From Halomonas daqiaonensis (GTDB lineage: Bacteria > Pseudomonadota > Gammaproteobacteria > Pseudomonadales > Halomonadaceae), in contig NZ_FOBC01000002.1 of the NCBI RefSeq assembly GCF_900109725.1, positions 118,279 through 182,278 on the forward strand: a DNA stretch of 64,000 nt, read 5' to 3'. The position numbers were made by a program, and so were the translations under genes. This document shows, in pieces, positions 1 to 8,300 of this stretch. The notes under the pieces are model-generated. The model searched no databases, was not told where the DNA came from, and worked only from the letters and a program-made list of their open reading frames with translations. The first letter of the stretch is position 1. Every line of letters starts with the position of its first letter.

Positions 1-152
1 TCGGCGCAGCGTACATCGTAGCCGTAACTGGACGTCCCGTAGGAGATCACCCGCCGCTCGTTCTCGTAGCGGACCTGCTCGGGCTCGAAAGGCTCGATCA
101 TGCCTTCCCGTTCGGCCATGCGGCGTATCCACTTGTCGGATTTGATGCTCAT
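1..152 (-). CDS. dcd: dCTP deaminase, N-terminal fragment (runs off the window)
   Basis: The first 50 residues are visible, beginning [14 protein letters not shown] and continuing through the [13 protein letters not shown] segment. This is the characteristic start of dCTP deaminase, the cytosolic trimer that deaminates dCTP to dUTP for dTTP synthesis. The gene reads leftward out of the window, so the catalytic core is not visible. The ATG is at 150-152. It lies downstream of apbC on the same strand, an arrangement common in gammaproteobacteria, but a 267-base gap separates them, so a separate promoter is possible. Confidence 0.9.
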   Translation of the reverse strand, partial: MSIKSDKWIRRMAEREGMIEPFEPEQVRYENERRVISYGTSSYGYDVRCA

Positions 153-419
153 CGAAGCGTCCTGAACTGTAACTAGGTAAACAGACGAAAAACGGGGCCA
201 CATCATAGCGACCCCGGCGGGGAAGGTCACGGCGGGAGCCCTCTCGTTTAGGGCTATTACAGATAGGCCTGTTACTCGGAGCTGGTCCGGCAACAAGCCT
301 GCGAAGAGGCGCTGTGAACCCGTCCTTGGGCGCTACTGACACCATCCATGGCGTAGGACCTCCTCTTAGGCTTGCCCCCGGCGCCCCTCGCTGTACGTAA
401 CTGCTATGGCCCTGCTATC
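153..419. other. apbC-dcd intergenic region
   Basis: No credible gene is seen in these 267 bases. A small hairpin is present at 237-255 (AGCCCT/AGGGCT arms, 7-base loop). The stretch at about 280-375 contains related pieces (GGCGCTGTGAACCC, GGGCGCTAC, CCATCCATGGCG) and a distant complementary pair, AAGAGG near 303 and CCTCTT near 361-370. This looks like a structured extragenic element. The promoter of dcd is expected here, but I cannot define its boxes. Confidence 0.35.
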
Positions 420-1265
420 TCACTCGCTGAAGGAGATCTCCGGCCCCTCGGCGCCCTGGCCGCTGATCTGGTCCGCGACCTGGCGCGCCATGTTGCGGAA
501 GTTGGTGGCCACCTCTCCCTCCGGTTCGGCCACCACGGTGGGACGACCGCCATCCACCTGTTCGCGGATCGACAGCGTAAGTGGCAGGCGACCGAGCACC
601 TGGGTCTCGTACTCCTGGGCGATGCGCTCGCCCCCACCCTCACCGAAGATCGGCTCACTGTGACCACAGTTGGAGCAGATGTGCAGGCTCATGTTCTCCA
701 CGACCCCGAGCACCGGCACATTGACCTTGCGGAACATCTCGATGCCCTTGCGCGCGTCCAGCAGGGCAATGTCCTGGGGCGTGGTGACGATCACCGCGCC
801 GTCCACCGGCACCTTCTGGGCCAGGGTCAGCTGGATGTCGCCGGTACCCGGCGGCATGTCGATGAACAGGTAGTCCAAATCGTCCCAGACGGTCTGGGTG
901 AGCATCTGCTGGAAGGCGCCGGCGACCATCGGCCCGCGCCAGACCATGGGTTCGCGGATGTCAACCAGAAAGGCCATGGACATGGCCTGGATGCCATGGG
1001 CCTCGAGCGGTTTGAAGCGGTTCTCACCAGCGGACTGGGGACGCACGCCCTCGCCCACTCCCAGCATCTGGGCCTGGCTGGGACCGTAGATGTCGGCATC
1101 CAGGATGCCCACCCGATAGCCTTCGGCGGCCATGGCCAGGGCCAGATTGACGGTGACGGTGGACTTGCCCACCCCGCCCTTGCCGGATGCCACGGCGACG
1201 ATATGCTTGACCCCTTCGATCACGACTTGCTCCTTCTGCAGTTGGGGTTGCCACGCAAGCGGCAT
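420..1265 (-). CDS. apbC: Iron-sulfur cluster carrier ATPase ApbC/Mrp (NBP35 family)
   Basis: A 281-residue cytosolic P-loop ATPase that binds and transfers Fe-S clusters to apoproteins. The deviant Walker A GKGGVGKS is at residues 28-35, followed by the ILDADIYGPSQ and FIDMPPGTGD motifs of the Mrp/NBP35 family. A CSNC pair at about residue 200 provides the bridging cluster ligands. The start chosen is the ATG at 1263-1265 (MPLAWQPQLQ), because an upstream in-frame ATG adds 18 residues unlike the family. The N-terminal MIP18-like domain of E. coli Mrp is absent, so this is the short form. It is followed by dcd on the same strand. Confidence 0.93.
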   Translation of the reverse strand: MPLAWQPQLQKEQVVIEGVKHIVAVASGKGGVGKSTVTVNLALAMAAEGYRVGILDADIYGPSQAQMLGVGEGVRPQSAGENRFKPLEAHGIQAMSMAFLVDIREPMVWRGPMVAGAFQQMLTQTVWDDLDYLFIDMPPGTGDIQLTLAQKVPVDGAVIVTTPQDIALLDARKGIEMFRKVNVPVLGVVENMSLHICSNCGHSEPIFGEGGGERIAQEYETQVLGRLPLTLSIREQVDGGRPTVVAEPEGEVATNFRNMARQVADQISGQGAEGPEISFSE

Positions 1266-1316
1266 GAAGTGCCAGTATACCCGGCTGGTCGCCCTGCCAT
1301 GCAATGCCTGCCAACG

Positions 1317-1347
1317 CACGACGGCGAGCCGATGGCTCGCCGTCGTG
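1317..1347 (-). terminator. Perfect hairpin between coiled-coil gene and apbC
   Basis: A perfect 13-bp stem (CACGACGGCGAGC / GCTCGCCGTCGTG) with a 5-base loop lies 26 bases past the stop of the coiled-coil gene on the minus strand. No T-run follows, so it is a strong hairpin and only a possible intrinsic terminator. Confidence 0.6.
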
Positions 1348-1373
1348 GCTGATAGACCGTCCCGCGAATAGGG

Positions 1374-2558
1374 TCAGTCGGTGTTGCCGTCTTCCTGGGT
1401 CTCTGTCTCCTGCTGGTCGGCGTCACCGTTGCCAGCTTCCTGGGCATCGGCCTGCTGCTGGCTGGCGTCAGCGTTGCCACTTTCCTGGGCTTCGCCCTGT
1501 TGCTGACCCGCAGTAGCATTGTCGTCTTGCTGGGCACTGGCCTGCTGCTGGCCGGCAGCGTTGTTACCGCCCTCGGTCTCTACGCTCTCCTCCAGACGTG
1601 ACAGCTCGTTGCGCCAGGTATCGAGCTGTCCTTGCAGGCGCTCGAGCTGGGACTGGCGCGACTCGATCTGAGACTCGATCTTGGCAACCTCGTCACGACC
1701 TAGCTGGATAGCGAGCTCGAGGTCCTTGAACATCTCGCGAGCCTGAACGAGCTCTGATCTGGCATCTTCCAGTTCACCGCGGGTGGTCTCCAGCGCCTCG
1801 CTCGCCTCGTTGCGGCTGGCCTCGAGCTCGCTGATCTCCTGCTGAAGGGCATCACGCTCTTCCTGCCTGGCGGCGATCTCGTCGTTGAGGCTGGCCAGTT
1901 TATCCTCGGCCGACGCGATCTCCTCCTGCAGCCCCTCGAGCTCGGCACGGGCTTCGTCACGGGCAGTGATCGCCTCGCTGCGCTCCTGCTCGGCCTCTTG
2001 ACGGGCCGCCTCGGCTTGCTCACGATCCGCTTCGGCGGCCTGACGAGCCTCTTGGGCTTCCTGAGCCGAAGCCTGAGCCTCGTCGCGAGCCTGGGCCACC
2101 TCTTGCTGCTCTTGCTGGAGGTTTTCCAGCGCCTCTTCGGCCTCCGCCAGGCCGGCCTGACGGCTGGTCAGCTCGTCCTCGGCAGTGGCGATCGAGGTCT
2201 GGACCTCTTCCAGTCTCGCCTGGGCTTCTGCCTCCTGCTCCTGGGTCGTCGCGAGCTCCGACTCGGCGGTCTGAATCTGCTGATCGAGCTCGCTGCGCTG
2301 CTCTGCCAGGTCATCGACGTTGCCGGCGGAGTCGCGCAACGCCTCGACGCGACCGGTCAAGGCCTCATTATCTGCCTGGACACTCTCGAGCTCGGCCTGG
2401 ATATTCTCGAACTGTGTCTGCAGCGATTCACGAGCCTCATTACTGGAACTGACACTGGACTGGGCAACCAGGGCCCAGATGATGGCGACCACCGCCACGG
2501 CCGCCAGGCCCTTGACACGGTTGTCCTTAAACAGCTCACTCATCGACGAATCGGCCAT
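1374..2558 (-). CDS. Membrane-anchored long coiled-coil protein, function unknown
   Basis: A 394-residue protein starting MADSSMSELFKDNRVKG (ATG at 2556-2558, preceded by a purine-rich AGGGGGAT). One transmembrane segment (about 15-33, LAAVAVVAIIWALVAQ) is followed by roughly 270 residues of heptad-rich, Glu/Gln/Ala/Arg-rich coiled coil. The last 70 residues are a low-complexity tail built from variants of a Gly-Asn-Ala-Asp/Gln-Gln-Gln unit. A short N-terminus with one anchor suggests a periplasmic coiled coil, but the opposite topology cannot be excluded. No enzymatic motif is visible. It could be a structural or division-related envelope spacer; that is inference. Confidence 0.7.
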   Translation of the reverse strand: MADSSMSELFKDNRVKGLAAVAVVAIIWALVAQSSVSSSNEARESLQTQFENIQAELESVQADNEALTGRVEALRDSAGNVDDLAEQRSELDQQIQTAESELATTQEQEAEAQARLEEVQTSIATAEDELTSRQAGLAEAEEALENLQQEQQEVAQARDEAQASAQEAQEARQAAEADREQAEAARQEAEQERSEAITARDEARAELEGLQEEIASAEDKLASLNDEIAARQEERDALQQEISELEASRNEASEALETTRGELEDARSELVQAREMFKDLELAIQLGRDEVAKIESQIESRQSQLERLQGQLDTWRNELSRLEESVETEGGNNAAGQQQASAQQDDNATAGQQQGEAQESGNADASQQQADAQEAGNGDADQQETETQEDGNTD

Positions 2559-2680
2559 CGATGTATCCCCCTGAGTGGTTGGATGTCGCCGGCCAAGGAA
2601 GGCCAGCCTTACGTCGTCACGACTTTCAGCATACACGCCCGGTGAGACGTCGCCACCCGATCATCGACGTCCAGTCAACG

Positions 2681-3094
2681 TCAGGTCTCAACCTTGCCGC
2701 GCAAGGCCTTGTGCCGACCGCGTTTCTTCTTGCTGTCCAGTCGCCGCTGCTTGGCGCCCTTGCTGGGACGAGTGGCAACGCGCTTCTTCGGTGCATACAT
2801 GATGCTCTTGATCAACGCCTTGAGCCGCGCCAGGGCCTCGGCGCGATTACGCTCCTGGGTACGATGAGCCTGGGCCTTGATGATCACCACCCCGTCGCGC
2901 GTAATGCGCTGGTCGCCCAGGGCCAGCAGTTTTTCCTTGAAGCCCTCGGGCAGGCTGGACGACTGGATATCGAAGCGCAGATGGATGGCGCTGGCAACCT
3001 TGTTGACGTTCTGGCCGCCAGCCCCCTGGGCGCGCACGGCCTGCATCTCGATCTCGTGATCGGGGATATTCACCTGACGAGAGAGTTCCAGCAT
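2681..3094 (-). CDS. arfB: Alternative ribosome-rescue peptidyl-tRNA hydrolase ArfB
   Basis: A 137-residue release-factor homolog that rescues ribosomes stalled on mRNAs lacking a stop codon. The GGQ catalytic motif is at residues 26-28 (RAQGAGGQNVNK). The Arg/Lys-rich C-terminal tail (KGAKQRRLDSKKKRGRHKA) is what ArfB inserts into the empty mRNA channel. The start at 3092-3094 (MLELSRQVNI) gives the usual length of about 140 residues; an upstream extension would be unlike the family. Confidence 0.93.
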   Translation of the reverse strand: MLELSRQVNIPDHEIEMQAVRAQGAGGQNVNKVASAIHLRFDIQSSSLPEGFKEKLLALGDQRITRDGVVIIKAQAHRTQERNRAEALARLKALIKSIMYAPKKRVATRPSKGAKQRRLDSKKKRGRHKALRGKVET

Positions 3095-3155
3095 GCGTTG
3101 GCCTTTCAGAGTGAATGATGAGTGGAGACTAGTGCCGGCAGGAGAGTAAGGGGCC

Positions 3156-3830
3156 TCAGTATGCCAGCCAGATCCGATGCTTGGCGCCCTTGCCGGGGCG
3201 ATGGGCACGCACCGTGACCTCCTCGACCAGCAGCCCGACGCGCCGCAACCGCTCGGTGAACGCCGGGTCCTGACCTGCCGACCAGACCGCCAGCACCCCC
3301 TCGGGTCGTAGCGCCTGCTGGGCCGCCGCAAGCCCGCGGGGCGAATAGAGCCAATCGTTTTCGCGGCGGGTCAGCCCCTCGGGGCCATTGTCCACGTCAA
3401 GCATGATGGCGTCGAAGCCGTCGGTCTCGCGGCGCAACAACTCGCCGACGTCCCCCAGGCTGACGCGGGTTCTAGGATCGTCAAGGGGACGACCCGCGGC
3501 GTCACCGAGCGGACCCTGGTTCCATTCCACCACTCCCGGCACCAGCTCGGCGACAACGACCTCGGCGTCCTGGCCCAGCATCTTCAGCGCCGCGGCCAGG
3601 GTAAAGCCCATGCCCAGCCCGCCAATCAGCACACGGACCCCGGTGCAGTCGGCGAGTCGCTCGCAGGCCAGTTCCGCCAGGGCATCCTCGGAACCATGCA
3701 GGCGAGTGTTCATCAGCTCTCCAGACTTGCCGGCGATACGGATCGAGAACTCATCATTACGCTGCAGCAGCCGCAGCTCGCCGCCCTGACCGGGAATGCT
3801 CGCCGTGCCGATCTCTTCGAATTTTGCCAT
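3156..3830 (-). CDS. Spermidine-synthase-like SAM-dependent methyltransferase
   Basis: A 224-residue protein starting MAKFEEIGTASIPG. The Rossmann SAM-binding loop VLIGGLGMGFTLAAAL, the VVVAELVPGVVEWN motif and an FDAIMLDVDNGPEG motif place it with spermidine-synthase-like methyltransferases. It is shorter than true SpeE (about 285 residues) and lacks a recognisable N-terminal beta-sheet domain, so polyamine synthesis should not be assumed. The ATG at 3828-3830 was preferred to an upstream start that adds 33 unlike residues. A second, degenerate copy of its first codons occurs at 5283-5318. Confidence 0.75.
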   Translation of the reverse strand: MAKFEEIGTASIPGQGGELRLLQRNDEFSIRIAGKSGELMNTRLHGSEDALAELACERLADCTGVRVLIGGLGMGFTLAAALKMLGQDAEVVVAELVPGVVEWNQGPLGDAAGRPLDDPRTRVSLGDVGELLRRETDGFDAIMLDVDNGPEGLTRRENDWLYSPRGLAAAQQALRPEGVLAVWSAGQDPAFTERLRRVGLLVEEVTVRAHRPGKGAKHRIWLAY

Positions 3831-3946
3831 GGTGTCTCTATACAGAGGAGAAAGAAGTGCACCGGGGGTTCCTGCCGGGACATCGATCGTCGCCTCTTGC
3901 CCTGAACGGCTACCCTGGAAGCGCAACACATCAAGGGAGATACCGA

Positions 3947-4993
3947 ATGTCCCTGCCGGAATTGTATCGGAGAGAACGCCCCCGATTCCCGTCGATTATG
4001 CTCATTATGCTGACCCTGGTATTGACTTGCCACGCAGCGGCTGACGAAAAGGCGGGAGGCTCACGCCTGCAGGCCAACGACCTGACCCGTCTTGAGGCAC
4101 GAGCAGCGGAACTGGATAGGCTACACGCACTGGTCGTGGCCGAAAGCGGAAATATCGTTCTGGCACGCCATCTAGCCGGACCCGGGGTCGACCAACCGGC
4201 CAACATCAAGTCACTCTCCAAGACGGTACTGGCGGCACTGGTCGGCGCCGCCATCAAGGAAGGGATAATCGACTCCCTTGAGCAGCCGGTTGCCGAGTTG
4301 TTGGGCGATCGGGTGCCGGACGGGGCAGATCCTCGCGTATACGAGATCACTGTCGGGCACCTCCTGTCGCTGCAGGCGGGGCTGGAGCGAACCTCCGGTG
4401 GCAACTATGCCGCCTGGGTGGCCAGTCCCGACTGGGTGCACGATGCCCTGACCCGCCCCTTCGTCGATGAGCCGGGCGGACGCATGCTCTACTCCACTGG
4501 GTCCAGCCATTTACTCTCGGCGGCACTGACCCGAGCCAGTGGAGAGAGCACCCTGGCGCTGGCAAGGCGGCTGCTGGGCGAGCCGCTGGACATTACCATC
4601 CCCGCCTGGCCCCGCGATCCCCAGGGGGTCTACTTCGGCGGCAATGACATGCGGCTCTCGCCCCGGGCACTGATCCAGATCGGGGAGCTCTATCGCAACG
4701 ACGGCATGATTGATGGCACCCGGGTGCTGCCGGAGGGCTGGATCGAGGCCTCCTGGGAAGCACGCGGTACCTCCGCCTGGACCGGCGACGGCTACGGCTA
4801 TGGGTGGTTCATCACGACCCAGGCCGATGAGCGGGTCTACTACGGCAGGGGGTATGGTGGCCAGGCGCTCTACGTCATTCCCGAGCGAAAACTCACCGTC
4901 GCCATCACGGCAGATCCCCGTCCGCCCTCTCCTGGTGGACAGTTCCAACATGAGCTGCATGCCCTCATCGAAGGCATGCTGGAAGGGGAATGA
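3947..4993 (+). CDS. Secreted serine hydrolase, beta-lactamase class C/PBP-like family
   Basis: A 348-residue protein with an N-terminal signal sequence (SIMLIMLTLVLTCHAAADE). The SxxK motif is SLSK in NIKSLSKTVLAALVG, carrying the nucleophilic Ser and general-base Lys, and YSTGSS is in the position of the YxN motif. A late YYGRGYGGQ segment is in the position of the third motif (HxG/KTG), here altered. The family includes class C beta-lactamases, D-amino-peptidases and esterases; the substrate cannot be read from sequence. A good ribosome site (AAGGGAGA) precedes the ATG at 3947. It is transcribed divergently from the methyltransferase. Confidence 0.83.
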   Translation: MSLPELYRRERPRFPSIMLIMLTLVLTCHAAADEKAGGSRLQANDLTRLEARAAELDRLHALVVAESGNIVLARHLAGPGVDQPANIKSLSKTVLAALVGAAIKEGIIDSLEQPVAELLGDRVPDGADPRVYEITVGHLLSLQAGLERTSGGNYAAWVASPDWVHDALTRPFVDEPGGRMLYSTGSSHLLSAALTRASGESTLALARRLLGEPLDITIPAWPRDPQGVYFGGNDMRLSPRALIQIGELYRNDGMIDGTRVLPEGWIEASWEARGTSAWTGDGYGYGWFITTQADERVYYGRGYGGQALYVIPERKLTVAITADPRPPSPGGQFQHELHALIEGMLEGE

Positions 4994-5059
4994 GTGGCGT
5001 GAAATCGCTGGACCGGACGCAACCTCAGCCCTTATGGCTGCGACGGGAATGGGGGCGGG

Positions 5060-5134
5060 TCAGATCAGTCCAAGCAAGGACAGGATGAACAGCACCACCA
5101 CGGCCAAGCCAATGAGATAGATGATATTTCGCAC
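5060..5134 (-). CDS. 24-residue hydrophobic membrane peptide
   Basis: A very short reading frame, 24 codons plus stop, starting GTG at 5132-5134 and preceded six bases upstream by AGGAG. The product begins (V/M)RNIIYLIGLAVVVLF and is a single hydrophobic helix ending in LLGLI. Its good ribosome site and a sequence resembling short uncharacterised membrane peptides seen in other proteobacteria argue that it is real. Function is unknown; a role as a membrane-embedded regulator is possible but unsupported. Confidence 0.55.
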   Translation of the reverse strand: MRNIIYLIGLAVVVLFILSLLGLI

Positions 5135-5341
5135 GATGCACTCCTAGCCGGCGAATCACGAAAGCGAGCAAACATGCCCACTTCCTGGCGCTGGCACCTC
5201 TCAGTGTAGCTGGCAGCGGTGAGCGGACAACCTCGGCGTCCTCGCCCATCGCCGTGGCCAGAATAACGTTCATGCTCTATATGGCATGCTCGCCGTGCCG
5301 GTTTCGTCGAATGTTGCCGGGAGTTCTCTCCCTAGGGCAGG
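5135..5341. other. Intergenic region upstream of the 24-residue peptide
   Basis: No gene is supported. It should carry the promoter of the small peptide gene and the end of the pgsB-like operon. No clear intrinsic terminator was seen. It contains the short relic described at 5283-5318. Confidence 0.4.
5283..5318 (-). pseudogene. Relic copy of the first codons of the 3156-3830 methyltransferase
   Basis: This segment aligns without gaps to 3793-3828, the start of the methyltransferase gene, with a run of 15 identical bases (ATGCTCGCCGTGCCG on the plus strand) and about 30 of 36 matches. In frame it reads ATFDETGTASMP, against AKFEEIGTASIP in the intact gene. The ATG is lost and the reading frame stops shortly afterwards. 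It appears to be a decayed partial duplication. Confidence 0.5.
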
Positions 5342-8300
5342 TCAACGCTGCACCAACCAGCCCCCCTTCTGTCGTTTGGTCAGATACTGCAGTTCATCGG
5401 CGGCCCGAGCCGTACTGATGCGCTTGGTCACCATGTCACGATAGATACGGTCGGCCTTGCGTCGACGCTTCACGGCGTCGCCCACGTCGAGAAACTTCTC
5501 CACCCAGGTCACAACGGTCAACCAGAGGCCGCCTGTTGGCTCACTGGGCGATTGCCCTTCTTCTTCCGCGGGCTTGTTTCTGGCTTCGAGGTTGGCGGCA
5601 ATTAAGCGCAGTTCTGCCTGGAAGCTCTCGCTCTGAGCTACCGGCAACTCACGCGCCCTTCGCAGCAGATCCTGCATATACTCGGCCGAGAGCAGACCGT
5701 ATTCCTGAAAGCTTGCCAGAAACTGCAGGCCACGGATGGCTTCACCGCGATTGCCATTGAGGATCATCTCCCCTGCGGCATGAATCTTGTCCCAGGCCTG
5801 CCAGCGGTAAACCCAGTCAAGCCCTGGTCCTTTGATGTTCTGCATGCCGAGTATACGGTTGGTGTAGCCTGGCGGTGTCTGCTCGCAAATCATGTTGACC
5901 AGCTGCTCACCGGTCACGAAGGGCGAGCGCACGATCTCGATGCGACTTCTGAACCACGTCCAGAGCAGGTCTCGGACCTGCTCATCGAGAGCCTCCGAGT
6001 GAGCCGGGTCCCTGGCGATACGTTGCTCGAGCTCGCTGAATTCCTGCCATTCCCGATAGCAGGTCAGGTGATGGGCAAGAATCGTCTCGAGATGGCGAGC
6101 TAACGACGCTTTTTCGGCCGCGTGCTCATTCTCGTTCTCGTGTTCGGGCACCTGCTTCGCGAGGCCCTGCAGGTAGTCGCCGGGATCAGCCAGGTTGTCT
6201 GCCAGCACCTGTGGATCATGGGCCACTCCCAGGCCTTCGAGCATCGCCGAGAGCCTGCCGAGTACCGCCTGCTCGGTGACGGAGACCTTCATTTGTCGTG
6301 CCAGGCGCAGCCATTCTACTGACGGGTCGGGGTTATCCTGGGAGCGCGGCCAGAGCGTGGTTTCCTCCCGACGAACCTGCCAGGATTCCTCGATGTAGCC
6401 CATCAGGCCCTCGAGATTAGTGCCGATGAGAAAATGATGATCCGCGCCGATATCGTTGACCAGGATGTCGGCAAAAACCCGTGACCGGGCCACACGATCG
6501 GCCCGGTTATTGATCACCGTCGAGACCCAGATACCGGGCTCGGCTTCCGGGTCCTGCTTGTCGAATCCCAACCGGTTCCAGTTGCCCAGCGCCCCCAGAC
6601 GCTCGTTGGCGGACATGCCGTTGGTGAACTGCAATTTGCGCCCCCGGGCATGGGCTAGGGGATAGACCTTGAGTACGCCGAGATCGAGAATCACGTGGTC
6701 GGCCATGGCCTTGAGGGCGAACAGGTGGGGAATGTCGAACTCATCGGCCATACGCAGCACCAGGGCAATATTGGTGGGATGCTCCTCGTAGGGAAAACGG
6801 GACAGGGTATCGCCGGGCAGGAGCTCGGACTCGATCCAGCCGATGTGATAGCACTTCGTGCCGAGCTTATCGGAAGCCTGCTGCAGAATCGGCAACATCT
6901 CCGCTTCACTGGTGATCAGGGTGGACTTGCGAGGTATGAACTCGGTCATGACGATGGGGATATCGATGCCTGCCGGGCCCTGGATATCCTCGTGGTCGGG
7001 GTAGGTATTGGTGATGGTGGAAATGTCGTCACGCATCCACTGCTTCTGGAGGATACGCACATAGGAGGGTGTAAGCCCCATGCACTCCCAGAGAAACACA
7101 TCGGCATCCAGTTTTCTGGACAGCTTTACCAGGTCCGCCTGCTCCCAGATGGTGGCCTTGTCGTAGGGCCGGAACAGGAACATCTCCTGAAGATCGCGGT
7201 GGCTGTAGCCGTGCAGGAACATCGCCTCACAGCCCGTCGTCTTGGAGATCACATGAAAGCCGAGACCATTGAATAGCGCGGCCTTGAGGCGTTCAGTGCC
7301 CGACTTTCCCCGCGTTCCCCAACCACCTATCACCAACGGCAACTTGTTGCGGGCACGGCGTGTGGTCAGGTTGACATAGACATGCCGCCCGACGAACAAG
7401 GCGAGCATGCCCGCCAGAAAGACGCTCAGCTGTCGAAGGGAGTTCTGGTACACGGACACGAAGTAGTCCGTGTACTCCTGCCACCAGCCGAGAAGCAGCG
7501 GAGGGAAGGCAAGGGCGGGAAAGAAGCGCTGCACCGCCGGATCGGCGGGCAATGGCCTGGCCTCGGGATCGGTATGGGTGCGAAAGCCGACCCGGAAACC
7601 CAACGCCTGAAGCGCCACAAGATACCCGTTGGGCGCCCCGCCGCTGTCGGCTTCCCAGTTGCGCAGCCGGGCATATTGGGCAAACCGGAAAGTGAGCTTC
7701 AATCGTGCACGGAGACGAGAGAAAAGCCCGCTGGGAGGCGTGATCTCGGTCACGCCCTCGCTCGTGTAGACCTTCATCGGCCGGGTCGGCCAGGACTGAT
7801 CCAGGCTGGATATCACCTGGTCCACCAGGGGCAAGTAGGGCCGCCAGCCGTCCTCATCGCTCATGTGCAGGGGCTCGCCGGGCACCTTGGTGGGGCTCAG
7901 CTCGGACATGCGCGCCGAGGGTACCTGCAAGAGACCATAGTAGACCCGACCGATGGTGTGATGTCCCGCCTGGCGCTTGTCGGGCGAGGAGTGCATGAAC
8001 TCGTACCAGGCTCGCCAGAGCCGAAAACGAAAGCGCTCCCAGCGCTGAAACGAGAGCTTGCCTGAGGTGCGGCTGGCATCCAGGCCGAAGTTGTCTTGCG
8101 TGAGTGCACTCAACACGCGACCCAGGTGGTCATCGTCCACCTGATCGGACACATCGAGGCGTCGGCGCTTACGCACCGGGGCCTCTTCGAGTCGACTGCG
8201 AAGCGCCTGGTGAAGGTTTCGCGCCTGGGGATCGGCCATGCACCAGAGCGTTTCGCGTGCCTGTGCCGCCCAACGCCTCACCCGCAGGTCATCGGCCTCG

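Noticed and set aside
372..1352. Long plus-strand open frame opposite apbC
   Set aside because: Shadow of a high-GC gene; apbC motifs are clear on the other strand and the plus product has no domain.
1998..2645. Leu-rich plus-strand frame opposite the coiled-coil gene
   Set aside because: Antisense of Glu/Ala-rich codons gives artificial Leu-rich sequence; no ribosome site.
3156..3830. Naming the methyltransferase as spermidine synthase SpeE
   Set aside because: It is short, lacks the N-terminal domain and has no SpeD neighbour.
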